From contig JACGCK010000076.1 in assembly GCA_014925825.1 (NCBI GenBank), forward strand, positions 1-64,000: a stretch of DNA of 64,000 nucleotides. The letters run 5' to 3'. Below, one piece after another: positions 22,083 to 34,413 of this stretch. A program made the translations under genes and the position numbers. The stretch comes from Pholiota molesta (taxonomy: Eukaryota > Basidiomycota > Agaricomycetes > Agaricales > Strophariaceae). The notes below the pieces were generated by a model. That model worked only from the letters and a program-made list of their open reading frames with translations. It was not told where the DNA came from and made no database searches. Numbering within the stretch: position 1 is the stretch's first letter; each line of letters starts with the position of its first letter.

Positions 22083-24571
22083 ATGGACCGAGACTCATTT
22101 GGACCTGAGGCTCAGGAATTTCTCACTGCTCTGCAGAAGTTCATTGCTTCTGTCCTTCGCTCCCAAACGGGTCCACAGGAGAAAAGACAAACAGATGAAG
22201 AAGAAGGTATGTCTGAATGACTTCATCGTTTAGGTGGTACTCGGGTCGGTATGATTTCAATTAAAATTGAATGTCATGTTCAGCAGACAACATAGCCATT
22301 TCTGATCGAGCGTCTCCATTAGATACGATCTGCATCAACAAGGCCAGCAGTGCGGAGCTCGAGGAATCCATTCGCTCGATGTACAAGTGGTACGACAATG
22401 CCCATATTTGCATCATCTACCTCGCGGCGACGACGAACGCTTCTGCTATGGGCGTGGATTTCTGGTTCACTCGCGGATGGACGCTGCAGGAATTGGTGGC
22501 GCCGAAATACATCAAATTCTACGAAATGCGCTGGAATCAACTGGTGGCCGACTGGTCGAATGACAAAACGAACCCGGTTATTCTTCGAAATATTGAGTCA
22601 GCAACGATGATCTCGCATGGCGATATGACTGCGCTCTCAGCGGTGCCGATTTCAAGGAGGATGCAATGGGCGGCACGGCGTGAAGTGATCCGCGGAGAAG
22701 ACGCTGCTTATTCTCTTATGGGCATCTTCAACGTGAACATCTCGACGGCCTACGGCGAGGGTCCCGAGCAAGCGTTCCTCCACCTGCTCAAGGAGATACT
22801 GAACACAGCAACGAACGACATGATCGATATCTTCAACTGGGCAGGTGAATACCCCGTCCACGATTCGCCTCTCCTTCCATCCAGCCCCAAAGCATATCTG
22901 CGCAGCTGCCCAGCGGATCAGCTGCGTATGGGACGACCTATGGAGCCTCTGACTCTTACACACCTGGGCCTCCGCATTCCCGTCGTACTTCCCAATCCCG
23001 CATTGTCATATCGCTCCATCGGTGATTATTATGCGACTGTCAATATCCAAACTTCTATGCCTCATATCCCGCATTCCTACAATGTTCTCGAGACCAAAGT
23101 TCTCTATTTCGAGTCGTGTATTACCCAGTATAGCCCCAGAACTAGAGTTGCGTTCGCAGTCCTAAATTGCCCAGGAAACGAAACGACCGTCTTTATTCCG
23201 AAGACTTGCTTCGCTGTTGCAATAACAGTGAGCGAGGATATAGCACTCGTCACGCCTCTGGAAGAACTGACCGAGTTATCTATCTTGTTCCTCACAGTAG
23301 GGAGGGAAGCACATAACGCGCTCTCCTGTAAGAACGCGTGGAGCGTCGCTTTCGATATTGCATATCCAAATTCTGTTAATATACACCATCGTTTAAAGCC
23401 CAAGAACGTAGGAAAAGGTGAAGAACTGACCGAGTTATCTATCTTGTTCCTCACAGTAGGGAGGGAAGCACATAACGCGCTCTCCTGTAAGAACGCGTGG
23501 AGCGTCGCTTTCGATATTGCATATCCAAATTCTGGTAATATACACCATCGTTTAAAGCCCAAGAACGTAGGAAAAGGTGGAGAACTGACCGAGTTATCTA
23601 TCTTGTTCCTCACAGTAGGGAGGGAAGCACATAACGCGCTCTCCTGTAAGAACGCATGGAGCGTCGCTTTTGATATTGCATATCCAAATTCTGTTAATAT
23701 ACACCATCGTTTAAAGCCCAAGAACGTAGGAAAAGGTGAAGAACTGACCGAGTTATCTATCTTGTTCCTCACAGTAGGGAGGGAAGCACATAACGCGCTC
23801 TCCTGTAAGAACGCGTGGAGCGTCGCTTTCGATATTGCATATCCAAATTCTGGTAATATACACCATCGTTTAAAGCCCAAGAACGTAGGAAAAGGTGGAG
23901 AACTGACCGAGTTATCTATCTTGTTCCTCACAGTAGGGAGGGAAGCACATAACGCGCTCTCCTGTAAGAACGCATGGAGCGTCGCTTTTGATATTGCATA
24001 TCCAAATTCTGTTAATATACACCATCGTTTAAAGCCCAAGAACGTAGGAAAAGGTGAAGAACTGACCGAGTTATCTATCTTGTTCCTCACAGTAGGGAGG
24101 GAAGCACATAACGCGCTCTCCTGTAAGAACGCGTGGAGCGTCGCTTTCGATATTGCATATCCAAATTCTGTTAATATACACCATCGTTTAAAGCCCAAGA
24201 ACGTAGGAAAAGGTGGAGAACTGACCGAGTTATCTATCTTGTTCCTCACAGTAGGGAGGGAAGCACATAACGCGCTCTCCTGTAAGAACGCATGGAGCGT
24301 CGCTTTCGATATTGCATATCCAAATTCTGGTAATATACACCATCGTTTAAAGCCCAAGAACGTAGGAAAATGCGGAGAACTGACCGAGTTATCTATCTTG
24401 TTCCTCACAGTAGGGAGGGAAGCACATAACGCGCTCTCCTGTAAGAACGCATGGAGCGTCGCTTTTGATATTGCATATCCAAATTCTGGAAATATACACC
24501 ATCGTTTAAAGCCCAAGAACGTAAGAATAGATGGAGAACTGACAGATTATCTATCTTGTTCCTCACAGTAG
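22083..24571 (+). CDS. Truncated HET-domain protein with tandem 53-aa repeats
   Basis: Exon 1 (22083-22206) and exon 2 (22284-24571) are joined over a 77-bp intron (gtatgt...ttcag, phase 1), giving 803 residues. The first ~42 residues are polar. From residue ~50 the sequence is the second half of a fungal HET domain: DTICINK, SIRSMYKWYDNA, WFTRGWTLQELVAP, AARREVIRGEDAAYSLMGIF and YGEG. HET domains trigger programmed cell death in vegetative incompatibility. The usual front part (a 'YAxLSHxW' block) is missing, so signalling may be impaired. Residues 369-792 are eight copies of a 53-residue unit (ELTELSILF ... LKPKNVGKG) plus a short ninth. An exon-like stretch and acceptor-like sequence (gttgtag before the ATG) make further upstream exons possible, so the start is provisional. 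Confidence 0.7.
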
Positions 24572-24585
24572 GGAGGAAGGCTTTG
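23264..24585 (+). repeat. 159-bp in-frame tandem repeat, eight units plus a part
   Basis: Units begin at 23264, 23423 and every 159 bp to 24377; a ninth is cut short from 24536. 159 is divisible by three, so the frame is kept and the antisense strand is also open. Units differ at only a few sites: gcgtgg/gcatgg, ttcgat/tttgat, gttaat/ggtaat and the last codons. Units 2+3 carry the same variant set as units 4+5, which points to duplication of a 318-bp dimer by unequal exchange. Confidence 0.95.
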
Positions 24586-25264
24586 AGCAGATTGTTATAA
24601 CGCTATAGGCAACAGTTCTGTTCATATATGTGGTTCTTTTGAGCCTCAAAATGTAGAAGTGAGTCAAGAATTGACCTAGTTTTCCATGTTGCCCCTTAGA
24701 ATGGTAGGGAGGCACTTCGGAGAGCAGTTGAGTGTTGAAGTTGCAGGTATCAATGATCATTGACGCACTGACATCTGTGTGATATCACGTCACACCGGCC
24801 TGTTCAATGTGACCGTATATTTCCTTCCTCACAGTTTGCCCAATCCAGTCTGAATGTATATTTTGACACCGCAATTATATAGATATCTATATTATATATG
24901 ACTTTGTCTACTCAGGTTCTCTTAGGTTAACAGCCCAAAGAATATAATTGGGCAAACTTCCAAGGCAAATGTCACACCTGGGCCGGGTCGGTGGCTGACA
25001 CTGGCTGTACACTCACTGCAAGTATCAAAGACACAACTTTGGAAGAATATAGAAACAGGGAAGATGTGCGTCACCTGCCCTGAAAAATACAAGAAACCAT
25101 CTCAAAAGGCCTATGTATACGACAAAATTGTCAGTTAGGAATTTGCTTTTGCTGTTCTTGAGATATGGTCCTGTAAGCTAAGTCGTATTGCTGCAGTGAT
25201 TATCACGTGGTTTACGAAACTTGCGTTTACCTCCCAAGTCCAACCCAAGTCTCCAACCACCATC
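24586..25264. other. Decayed extension of the HET repeat, then no gene
   Basis: At about 24660-24850 the sequence still resembles the 159-bp unit (for example 'attgacctagtttt' and 'tagggaggcac') but has stops and indels, so the repeat once extended further. The remainder up to 25264 is AT-rich, with no frame of interest. A tight branch-point-like 'ctgac' and pyrimidine tract are absent, so I do not extend the HET gene here. Confidence 0.5.
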
Positions 25265-26122
25265 ATGGACTCCCATTCGCCTACAATTCCTTGGTATTCA
25301 TCCGCTGCCAAATTCACCAGCATCGACGAATTCAGATCTTATCTGCTCGAACAGCCGTTTTACGTCGCCAGCCCAAATTTCTTATGCGAAACGTCCTGGC
25401 ATGCCTACATTTCCCAGGATACTCTTTCTAAGGCCAGTGTATCAGGCTTTGAATCGCAATTTATGCTATCTATTGTCGGTGTTATATCCTCCCAAGGATT
25501 GTATATGGAACCTCATGGAAACTTCGCGCCGGATGGTTCAATGGATTTTGAGAACAAGACAACCCGCTCACTCGCCCAGGCCGAATATAAATTTTCACTT
25601 CGCGCTCCTGTTGGACACCCCGGGTTCTTGGTTGACTTCGAAACTGCAATGGATCATGTACGCATCATACAAGAGCAAGTAGCTACCCCTCCAGAAGATT
25701 ATTGGTGGGATACCGAAACATTGTTCTTTGATAGTGATGCCAGTGGAATGCGACCTATCGCTGACATTGATCGTGTCTTCAACTGGACATTCCCCATCTT
25801 TCAAAAGACCGGTCTTGCCTCGAGTGAGTATTTTGGTGTCAGTTACTTTAATATACTGAGATAACTTTTAGGCTCGGCATCTCAATGGGACATTTATAAA
25901 TCAAAAATCGACACGCAATATACCAATTTTACCGAAGACATGATCGGCCATTTTAATATAAGAGAACTTGAAGTTTTTCGATATGGAGGTGAACCCGTGG
26001 ACATCGAATGTTACCACAGTGTATTAAAAGGTGCCCTTGTCGAGGTGACATTTGGTCTGGTTAATATACGTGGCCAGGGTGTTTGTGCAGAACCATCCAA
26101 AATCTGGGTCCTGGAACCGTGA
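25265..26122 (+). CDS. Unrecognised two-exon protein, 269 aa
   Basis: Exon 1 (25265-25823) begins at ATGGACTCCC; a 48-bp intron (gtgagt...ttttag) in phase 1 leads to exon 2 (25872-26122). The frame is intact and the splice restores a continuous reading. I recognise no family. The protein is rich in aromatic residues (IPWYSSAAKF, PEDYWWDTETLFF, VFNWTFPIF), has no signal peptide or membrane span, and ends shortly after a predicted strand-rich segment (LVEVTFGLVNIRGQG). It converges with the gene at 26156-26945, with 33 bp between the stop codons. The AT-leaning style of the exons resembles the adjacent Helitron gene, so it could be Helitron cargo, but the element's ends were not found. Confidence 0.6.
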
Positions 26123-26155
26123 TAAAATAGCATATTCAATTTAGATATGGGACAT

Positions 26156-26945
26156 CTAATCGATTTTGAATCCGATGCCATTCATAAGACCACTGTGGAC
26201 AAGCCATTGAGATTGATAATAATGTTTTAGAAATTAAGTCAAAACTCACCGATATAATATTATCTTCACAGGCTCCAAATCGTACTCTTCAATATCTACC
26301 ACCCTACTCTCATCGTTTTCCCCTATGATACTTTTAGTAACTAATATGTTACCATACCATGTATCAAGTTGGCCTTCCAACAGTGTGGAGATATAAGTGT
26401 TTACATCCCCATGCTCTCTTGCAGTTCGCTGTTCAATGACGGTTCGTTAGTAAAGAAAAATAGATCGAAAATAGTGAAATTTTCCCGACTTGTGAAACAT
26501 GATAGAAGGAATACAGATAATCCCCATCGCTTGATGTTGCTTTGAATACATTTTCCTCTGGATCAATAATCGTAACGTCTGTATAGAAAGGAACCCAACG
26601 GAATAGATCGAGATCATGGGCTTCTCTTGCGATGTCGATACCTGGTAAAATAGCGACAGGAATGATATGTGGCTGTATGCAGGAGGCCCCTAAGAATATA
26701 CACATTCGGTATGTGGCATGCGACTAGAAAAGTGGTGGTCAGAAACAATTGACATGGAACACCATAGCTAGAGGCTCACCCCATTTTCATTAGTCACATC
26801 TTCGACTAGGAACTTGAGTGATTCGTCGGTTACCCGCACTGTATCAAATACATCTGTCTATAAGAAATGAAAAGTGTTTCATCAACCTTGTAGACACGAA
26901 AACCATTATCATTTGTACCATAAAGTCGGCCAGATTGAAATCCAT
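26156..26945 (-). CDS. Unrecognised five-exon protein, 184 aa
   Basis: Exons read 26945-26919, 26857-26780, 26723-26490, 26428-26250 and 26192-26156, all with GT-AG introns of 56-61 bp and an intact frame to a TAG. The first exon is only nine codons (starting MDFNLADF). The protein has a hydrophobic middle (HIIPVAILPGIDIA) and acidic patches; no known domain, signal peptide or clear membrane span is evident. It is head to head with the Helitron gene: only 120 bp separate the two ATGs, so the promoters must be shared or overlapping. It is tail to tail with the gene at 25265. Five exons that all join in frame make chance unlikely. Function unknown. Confidence 0.6.
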
Positions 26946-27065
26946 AGTGGCGTTTTGAAAAGAGTATGTCGATATGACTGGTCAGGTAACAAATATGGTG
27001 TCACTCGTAACACTTGTGTTCAACTGCTCGATCATCCAAAACACTTGCCTTAACAGTCACACAAT
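26946..27065. promoter_or_regulatory. Shared divergent promoter region
   Basis: These 120 bp separate the start codons of the five-exon gene (minus) and the Helitron gene (plus). Both transcripts must start within or very near this interval. No clear TATA box or known binding site was identified. Confidence 0.35.
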
Positions 27066-30000
27066 ATGTCGATATCTAAGTAAGTCTGCTGCTGGAATAT
27101 GTGAAGGGTCAAAACAATGACCATAACTTCTGTAGAGCTCTGGAAGACTGCATTTTCTACACTGGAAAACACATCGATGAAGATTTTCAGCATCTATCTG
27201 TCAAAACGATCCGTGACATTGTGGCAGGGATAGTACTCTGTAAAACTCACCACACACGGAATCGACAAGAATTATACAATCAAATCGACCAGGCTACAGT
27301 AACTGAGCAAGACGCAATTCTCGCTTCGGCATTGGTGGCAATGAGTGAAGGGCGGGGGAAATTTAAAAGAAGTAGTGCCAGTCAAAGCACCTGCCAGAAT
27401 TCGGGTCCACCTTCATCACAGAGCCATTCTTTACAGCGTGAAAGGTAAAAAAATCTTCTATAGATATAACTGTTGACTGACTTTATGTCCGTGTTTCCTA
27501 TCATAGAGATCTATCAGATTTTGTGTTCTGGAATAGCGAGTCAATTCATGAACGACTAATCGACATCACCCTGAAGGACTTGGCAGGCATTGTCAAGAGA
27601 CTAGGCCAATTCCTGACAAGAGATCTATTGACCAGGCCATCTCTGTACAACATCATCGAGCAAGCGACACCAACTAAACAGGACGAGTTCATTGCAATTC
27701 TGTCAAAGGAGAATTTCCAAGGCAAGGCAAGATATCGGTCAGTTTCGACAAAAGGGAAGAACAAACGTGTTGCACCTGAAAACCAAGACGACATATCAAC
27801 CCGACTCCGCAAGAAACATAGAGAATCTCCGTCTATGGTAGAAGACGAAGATCAGGAGATTGAAGACATCGAACATCCAGGACGAACATACATGCATATA
27901 GTTGATTCCATGCCATCGAGTTCAAATTCAACACTTGTTCATTCCTCTACTCCACATTCCTCCATGTCCCATGAACGCGAATCTCATACTAGTCGCAATG
28001 ACAATGAAACTCTACCAACAACAGACACCTTTTCTCCCACCGTCCCCCCGATATTAACAACACCTTCAATGAATACCCCACAGGATCTCGACGAACGGGT
28101 GGCAGAGCTTCTCCGAAGTGATTTCATGCGAGCGCCCACTGCGGAAGTGATTTCGGATGCCATGTCTTCCTTTATCAAGCAAACCAATAACGAAGCGGTG
28201 CGAATGTGCTGTTGTGCCTGCTGTGCACGTGAATGGAATGAGGAAGACATTTATAAATATGAAATCAAAGACATACCGAACAAACACCTACTCGTCCCTG
28301 ATATTCCACATCCCAATCACGACTTATATGACGGATCGTTATTACACCCCCCTGGGATCAACTCGGAAGGACAGGCCAAAATTTGTAGCGAGTGTAATTC
28401 TCTGCTGCAGAAAAATCGTTTACCTCGGTTTGCACTTGCGAATGGCATGTGGGTCGGAAAGGTGCCACGGGAACTTGAAAATCTCACACTTCCTGAGCGT
28501 TTGCTGCTCGCCAAATATTTTCCTGCCGCATACATCGTGAAGCTTTTTCCAAAGAAAGGTTCTGGAGGATGGAGCAATAATCAGTTGCATAATGGGCTAA
28601 GGGGTAACGTGTCGACGTACATGTTGAATCCTCAACTTGTAGCCTCCATGGTATCTGGCCCAGTAATGCCACCAAACGCCATCATTTTGTCTGCAACGAT
28701 AGGGATCACCTTCATAGGGCCGAAGGGCAAAGCAGTGCCATCCATGCCTCAGATGTTTCGAGTCCGTCGAGAACGCATCCGGCAAGCTTTAATTTGGCTC
28801 AAAGCAAACAACCCGATCTACAGCGATATTGAGATCTCGGAATCGCGACTTCAAGAACTCCCAGTCAGTGGAATTCCCGAGGAGCTGATACGTACGGCGA
28901 AGTATTCCGACGATATTGAGGGTGTTTACGCGGAGCACGAAGGATATGTGCCTGATCATTTTGATGTGGATGAGGGTAAGCCTTCTGTTGCGAATCATAC
29001 ATGGAAGCAATTTACTGAGGAACAATGGTTCAGATGACGAAGAAACTCACCAACAGGAGTTATTGAACAATGCAGATCTGGTACAGATGTCAGATGACGA
29101 AGGTTAGTTAATATCTTACAAACAATTACTCATATAGTAGATGAACTAACTATGTTTGACAGAGGGGGGCCCAGAAGTTTTACCAGCGATTATCCCTCTG
29201 CGTTCGTTGGGTGTCGTCGATGTCGATGGGATAGCGATTAGCGATCAGGAACTTATGGCACATGCACTTGCTAATACTGTGCAACAAACCATGCCAGAAG
29301 ATTTCAAGATTCGTCATGGAAGCGCATTTGTAAACGAATACGCACGAACATCTGAGGACGGTCAACGCAATGACGGTGGACCGAGTAATCCTAATCACTT
29401 ACTCGGATGTTTCCCCACTTTATTTCCATATGGACAAGGGGGTTTCGAGATAACGCGAAAGGTCCCAGTGGAGTTCGAAAACCATTCGCAGTACTCTTGT
29501 GCTTACGAAGATAGACGTTTCCGGTTGGACCCCCAGTTTTTGTTTCAAGTGTTTGGAGTTTGTCAAAAAAGACAAGTCTGCCGATCCGCTGTCCTTCAGA
29601 TGAAAAGGTCAACGTTTGCCCAGAATATTTCAGCGATTTCACGGCTCACCACGGCCGACTTCCTCAAGGCCAGCGAAGAGGAAACTCGCGGTCTCCCATT
29701 TTCCAACCCTGGTATAAGGGCGTTACGAAAACAGTTGACCGCTATTCGGACACGAGTAACCGGCACCGACGAGTCTAGAGCCTCAATTAGATCCAAGATA
29801 TGGGGAATGAATCTCAAGTATAACCCACCAAGTCTATGGATAACGATCAATCCAGCCGATACACAAGATCCAATTGCCCAAGTATTAGCTGGAGTGGACA
29901 TTGACCTCAACAACTTTATCGACACTGCAGGACCGGATAATGAGCAAAGGGGGATAAATATAGCATCTGATCCTTATGCGTCTGCCAAGTTCTTCCATTT

Positions 30001-33000
30001 CACCATCGAGACGGTACTTTCAGTATTGTTTGGGATCACCAGGAAGGGAGAAGGGCAGTCGAATCCGAACGGGGGCATCCTAGGAAAAGTACAAGGATAT
30101 ATCGGCACTGTAGAAGCTCAGGGAAGAGGCACACTACACCTCCACATGCTTATCTGGTTGAAAGATGCACCATCTTCCAAAGTGATGGAAATTGCTTTGC
30201 AGAGTGAGGCCTTCCGCGATAGGGTCAGAAATTATATCAAAATGGTCGTACGGGCAGATGTCAAGGAACTGTCATATGAGAGAGTCTTGGAGGAGATCCC
30301 TAGAGTGCCGGCGATATCATACTCTCGACCTATGGATCCAAAATTAGTCGATGCAAAGGAGATCACCAAACAAGAACACAAACTCGCCCGTACTGTTCAA
30401 CTTCATAAATGCAGCCTTTCATCTTGCTTGAAGATGATTGGCGGACGTCTCAGATGCAAACGCCGGGCTCCTTTCAAGACCGCCCCCGATGATTGGGTCG
30501 AGGCTAGTGGTGAATGGGGTCCAAAACGTTTCTGCGCATATTTCAATAGCTGGAATCCAACACTGTTGCGGGCTGTACGGGCGAATCACGATATCAAACT
30601 GATACTCAATGGAGGGATGACGAAATCGGTTACCTGGTATATAACCAACTACGCCACCAAAAAACAGCAAAGAAGCACCAACATTACGGCCGTTATCGCC
30701 AAAAAATATGCATTCCATAAGAAGGCTGAAAAACGAAACCAGGACATCAAGAAGGTTAACAAGCTGCTCATTCAACGATGTGCAAATGCTCTTTCCAGCT
30801 GTCACGAGTTCAGTGCTCCTGAAATCGCCAGTTATGTCATGAAATGGGGTGATCTGTATGAATCTCATACGTTTGCACCCATTTACTGGGACTCGGCAAT
30901 GATAGCCTTGAAGCAAGTTTTTCCTGAGCTTGCAGAACGACATAGGTAAGCACATTGAATTCGACTTCAATAGAAAGCAAAACTCACCACAGATATTTGC
31001 ATTATCACAGATATATGCGCAGTGATACTGTGCCTGACACAGCCATTTCCGAATCATCTGAACCCAATGAAAACGCTGCGCCAGAGGTCGGACCACAATT
31101 GGAGGTATGATTTAATATGGCGAATGATTTCATCATGCATCTAAATGGTGTTCCATAGATGGATAGCACGATCTCCTTTATAGCAGGATCAGTCCATCTA
31201 AGGGATCAACTAAAAGACTATCAATTCCGAGGCGATGCATTAGAATCCATGTGCTTGTTGGAATTTGTTATAGAGACCTACGAAGGAATGCTGTTACCGA
31301 ATACCACCCAAGTCGACAATCCAAACAATCAAGACCCAAATGAAGGCAGTCGTGTTGGCCGACCAAGAAGTGTTCGTGTCGCATACCGAGAGGAAGCTGC
31401 AAAACCCAAAATGTGCCGCGTTATCCGTGGAAGGGGCCATGAAACTGTCCCGCGGATTGTCGGCAAATGGTTTTCTCGCAGTGATGATCCAGGGTGCCAC
31501 GATATATACTGCGCATCGATGTTGATGCTATTGAAGCCGTGGCGATCGATTAGAGAATTGAAGCAACATGGGGAAACATTTGAAGGAAAATGGGACGTAC
31601 ATTACACTGCTTTATCAAACGAACATAAAACAGTCGTCGACAACATCCAATATTTTCATGAAGCAGCCGACAGCGCACGAGATAGCAGGTTATCAGAAAC
31701 CGAGACAAGCGAGAATGCTGAGGGATGGGAGTTCGATTTCGACAAAGCAGAGGGAGGAGAATATACGGATGACGAGAATGAAGACCACGCGGACGTTATC
31801 ATTACAGAAGCAGATATCGAACGAGCTCGGGCAAACAAAATTAGCATGCGGGAGCAGCTTTTCAGCGAGACGGGAGTACAGATTGCAACAGATCTTGGTT
31901 TCTTTCCAGAAACGGAGGAGGAAATTATTCCAACAGTGCCGACAGTTAGGAATGCCAATGAAAATGAGCTGACAATTTTCAATGAATGGGCTAAACAGCT
32001 TCAAGATGCGACCAGAAAAATTTACTCTGAAAACGGAACAATCAATATCGCATCGAGCCCGGGTATGACAGAGGCTGGAATAATTCCACTCACTGAATCA
32101 ATGCCACCCTCCCAAGAATCCATCTCTGGCGACATTCCACCTAGCATTGAAGAAATCCCTCAAGAAACTGAAGCATCTGCTCGTCCGAAGTTCGATATGT
32201 TGAACAGTGCTCAACAGCGTGCACATGGTATCATCAGCCATACACTGCGGGCAGAACTGGCAGGAGGTAAGAGCTTGACATTCAGAAATCGATGTTATAC
32301 TTACCATAATGTTGATGCCCAGAAAATACCAGCCAATTGAAGATGCTTATTCAAGGACAAGGAGGAACTGGAAAATCACTTCTCATAGCCGCAATAACCG
32401 AGACTTTCGAGCATTTCAATGCATCATCTTTACTGGCGAAATGTGCGACATCAGGAATAGCAGCAAGTGAGATCAAGGCACAGACCTTTCACTCATGGGC
32501 CAGCATTCCTGTTCGAAAAGGAGTTGATGAAGATTCATTTTCGAAGGCTGCGAAGTCAACACAAGCAGCACGAGCACGCAACATCAATGGCAAAGCTTTT
32601 CTAATAGTGGATGAAATTTCCATGGCAGATAAGGCGACACTTTACACTGCTTCGCAAATTGTCAGCCTCGTTAAGGCAGCGGAAGGAAATAACAAACCTG
32701 GACCTTTCGCCGGAATGCACGTTATATTGACTGGTGACTTTCACCAGTTTCCGCCGGTGGCCAACCCTATCGGGGCATTATACCACACTATCCACAGCCA
32801 GAACAAACAAATACAACGATCGCAGCTAGGACGACAACTGTACGAGGAATTCGAAACTGTTGTCATCCTCAAGGAGCAGGTCCGCATTCGAGACTCTGTG
32901 TGGATGCAAATTTTGAGCCGCTTGAGGGTGGGGGAATGCACGAACGACGACATCGACGAGATCAGAAAACTGGTGTTGACCAACAAAGACTGCAAGGTCC

Positions 33001-33827
33001 CAGATTTCACGAAAGCGCCTTGGAAGGATGCTATCCTTGTCACATCAAGACATTCTGTCCGCGAAGCATGGAACGCAGCTTCGGTGAAACGACATTGCGT
33101 AGAAACCGGTCATCCTCGTTATATTGTACATGCTGAAGATACCGTGAGGCCAAAGCATACACCTCTGTCCGATGCACAAAGGCTGGAAGTAGCGGGTATG
33201 AACGATAAGGATAAGAGTCGGCTTCGGGAGATCGTCGAGATAGCAGTTGGAATGAAGGCGATGGTGTTGATGAACCTGTCAACCGAAGCCGACATTGCGA
33301 ATGGTACACGGGGAACGATTGTTGATATAGTGTTGGATCATCGAGAACAGCCTGGCTTGCCGGATAGTGAAGGTGCGATCAAGTTGAAATACCCCCCAGC
33401 TATGGTACTTTTCAAGCCCGACGGCGGGACGAACATTTCGTTTGAAGGGCTTGAACCTGGCATTGTCCCAATAACTCCATCAGCATGCATGTTCGACCTT
33501 AAAATGGGGAAGGACGTACACAAAATACGGCGACTTCAACTGGCTATTACAGCCGGGTATGCATTCACGGACTACAAATCCCAGGGACAAACCATCGAAT
33601 ACGTGATTATCGATATCGGAAAACCACCTTCAGGCTCGCTGTCTCCTTTCAGCACATATGTGGCGCTGTCTAGAAGCAGAGGAAGGGACACCATCAGACT
33701 TCTACGCGACTTTGACGAAAATCTATTCACCACTCACCCTTCGGAGGCTCTGCGCATAGAGATGGAGAGACTGCAGGAATTCGACAGATTAACAGAGCAG
33801 AAATGGCGAAATGGAGAATATATGTAG
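27066..33827 (+). CDS. Helitron Rep-helicase transposase, intact, 2116 aa
   Basis: Eight exons join in frame: 27066-27079, 27136-27444, 27507-28975, 29034-29102, 29163-30945, 31011-31104, 31159-32266 and 32323-33827. The N-terminus has two related modules (see findings), then a disordered Ser-rich region and a Cys-rich patch (CCCACCAREW) with a later C-x2-C. The helitron-like N domain follows (HLLGCFPTLFPYGQGGF). The Rep nuclease shows EAQGRGTLHLHMLIWL with the HUH pair at about residues 946/948 and the two tyrosines in WYITNYATK (about 1113 and 1117). The C-terminal Pif1-type SF1B helicase has Walker A GQGGTGKS (1627-1634), VDEISM (1711-1716), GDFHQFPPV and the terminal TYVALSRSRGRDTIRLL. 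It nicks and joins DNA for rolling-circle transposition. No stop or frameshift was found, so the copy may be autonomous. Confidence 0.93.
27066..33827 (+). mobile_element. Helitron (boundaries not determined)
   Basis: The extent given is only the transposase gene. Helitrons begin with TC, end with CTRR after a short hairpin, and insert between A and T without target duplication. I could not assign either terminus by eye. The neighbouring genes at 25265-26945 and possibly 35656-37511 may lie inside the element. Confidence 0.7.
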
Positions 33828-34413
33828 GCATGGATCACTGAAGGACGATGTACATTAGTCAATCATTTTCGTGCTCAATTGAATATGAACAGTTACCATT
33901 TCCAGGCAAGCCAGCATTGAACGAGACCAAAGTGGCAGGAAAAGTAATGGTATCCACCAATAACACATATATGCGATCGTTATTTCAAGTGTTCGCAAAA
34001 GATACACAGCTATCACTTCTGACGGGTCGAGAAGTCAAGAAAACAGCAAATGATACGCAGCGGAAATGTAGAGGTAGAATCGATGTCAGCAAGGTCATAA
34101 TCAGTTTGGGTGGGTGGGGACGATGGTAAGACAAGAGAGGATAGCAGGGTTCGGAGGACGTGGCAGGCGTGGAAAATAGAACATTCCAGTGTGAGAATCG
34201 CTAGAAATAGAGTCTACATTTCGTGGTAGAGACGATAAGATATATGGGCCACAAGGAATGCAATAAAAGCGAATATGTAAAAGCGAAGAGAGACAATAAT
34301 GTAGTATTGACTAAGATGTGTGATCCCCTTCAATATTTTATCAAGTTAATTTATAATGTCGACAAAAGAAATCTATATGCATCTGAACTTACACGAATTC
34401 TTCCAACAAGCGC
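33828..34413. other. 3' flank of Helitron gene, no gene seen
   Basis: AT-rich sequence without a recognisable gene. A small inverted repeat (ACTTCTGAC / GTC-G-AGAAGT near 34015-34036) is present but is not followed by CTRR, so I do not call it the Helitron 3' end. Confidence 0.4.

Noticed and set aside
23104..24516. 470-codon open frame on the minus strand across the HET repeats
   Set aside because: It is antisense to the HET gene and is open only because the 159-bp unit is a multiple of three and happens to lack minus-strand stops in that frame.
34015..34036. Inverted repeat as Helitron 3' hairpin
   Set aside because: It is short and bulged, and no CTRR follows within about 12 bases.
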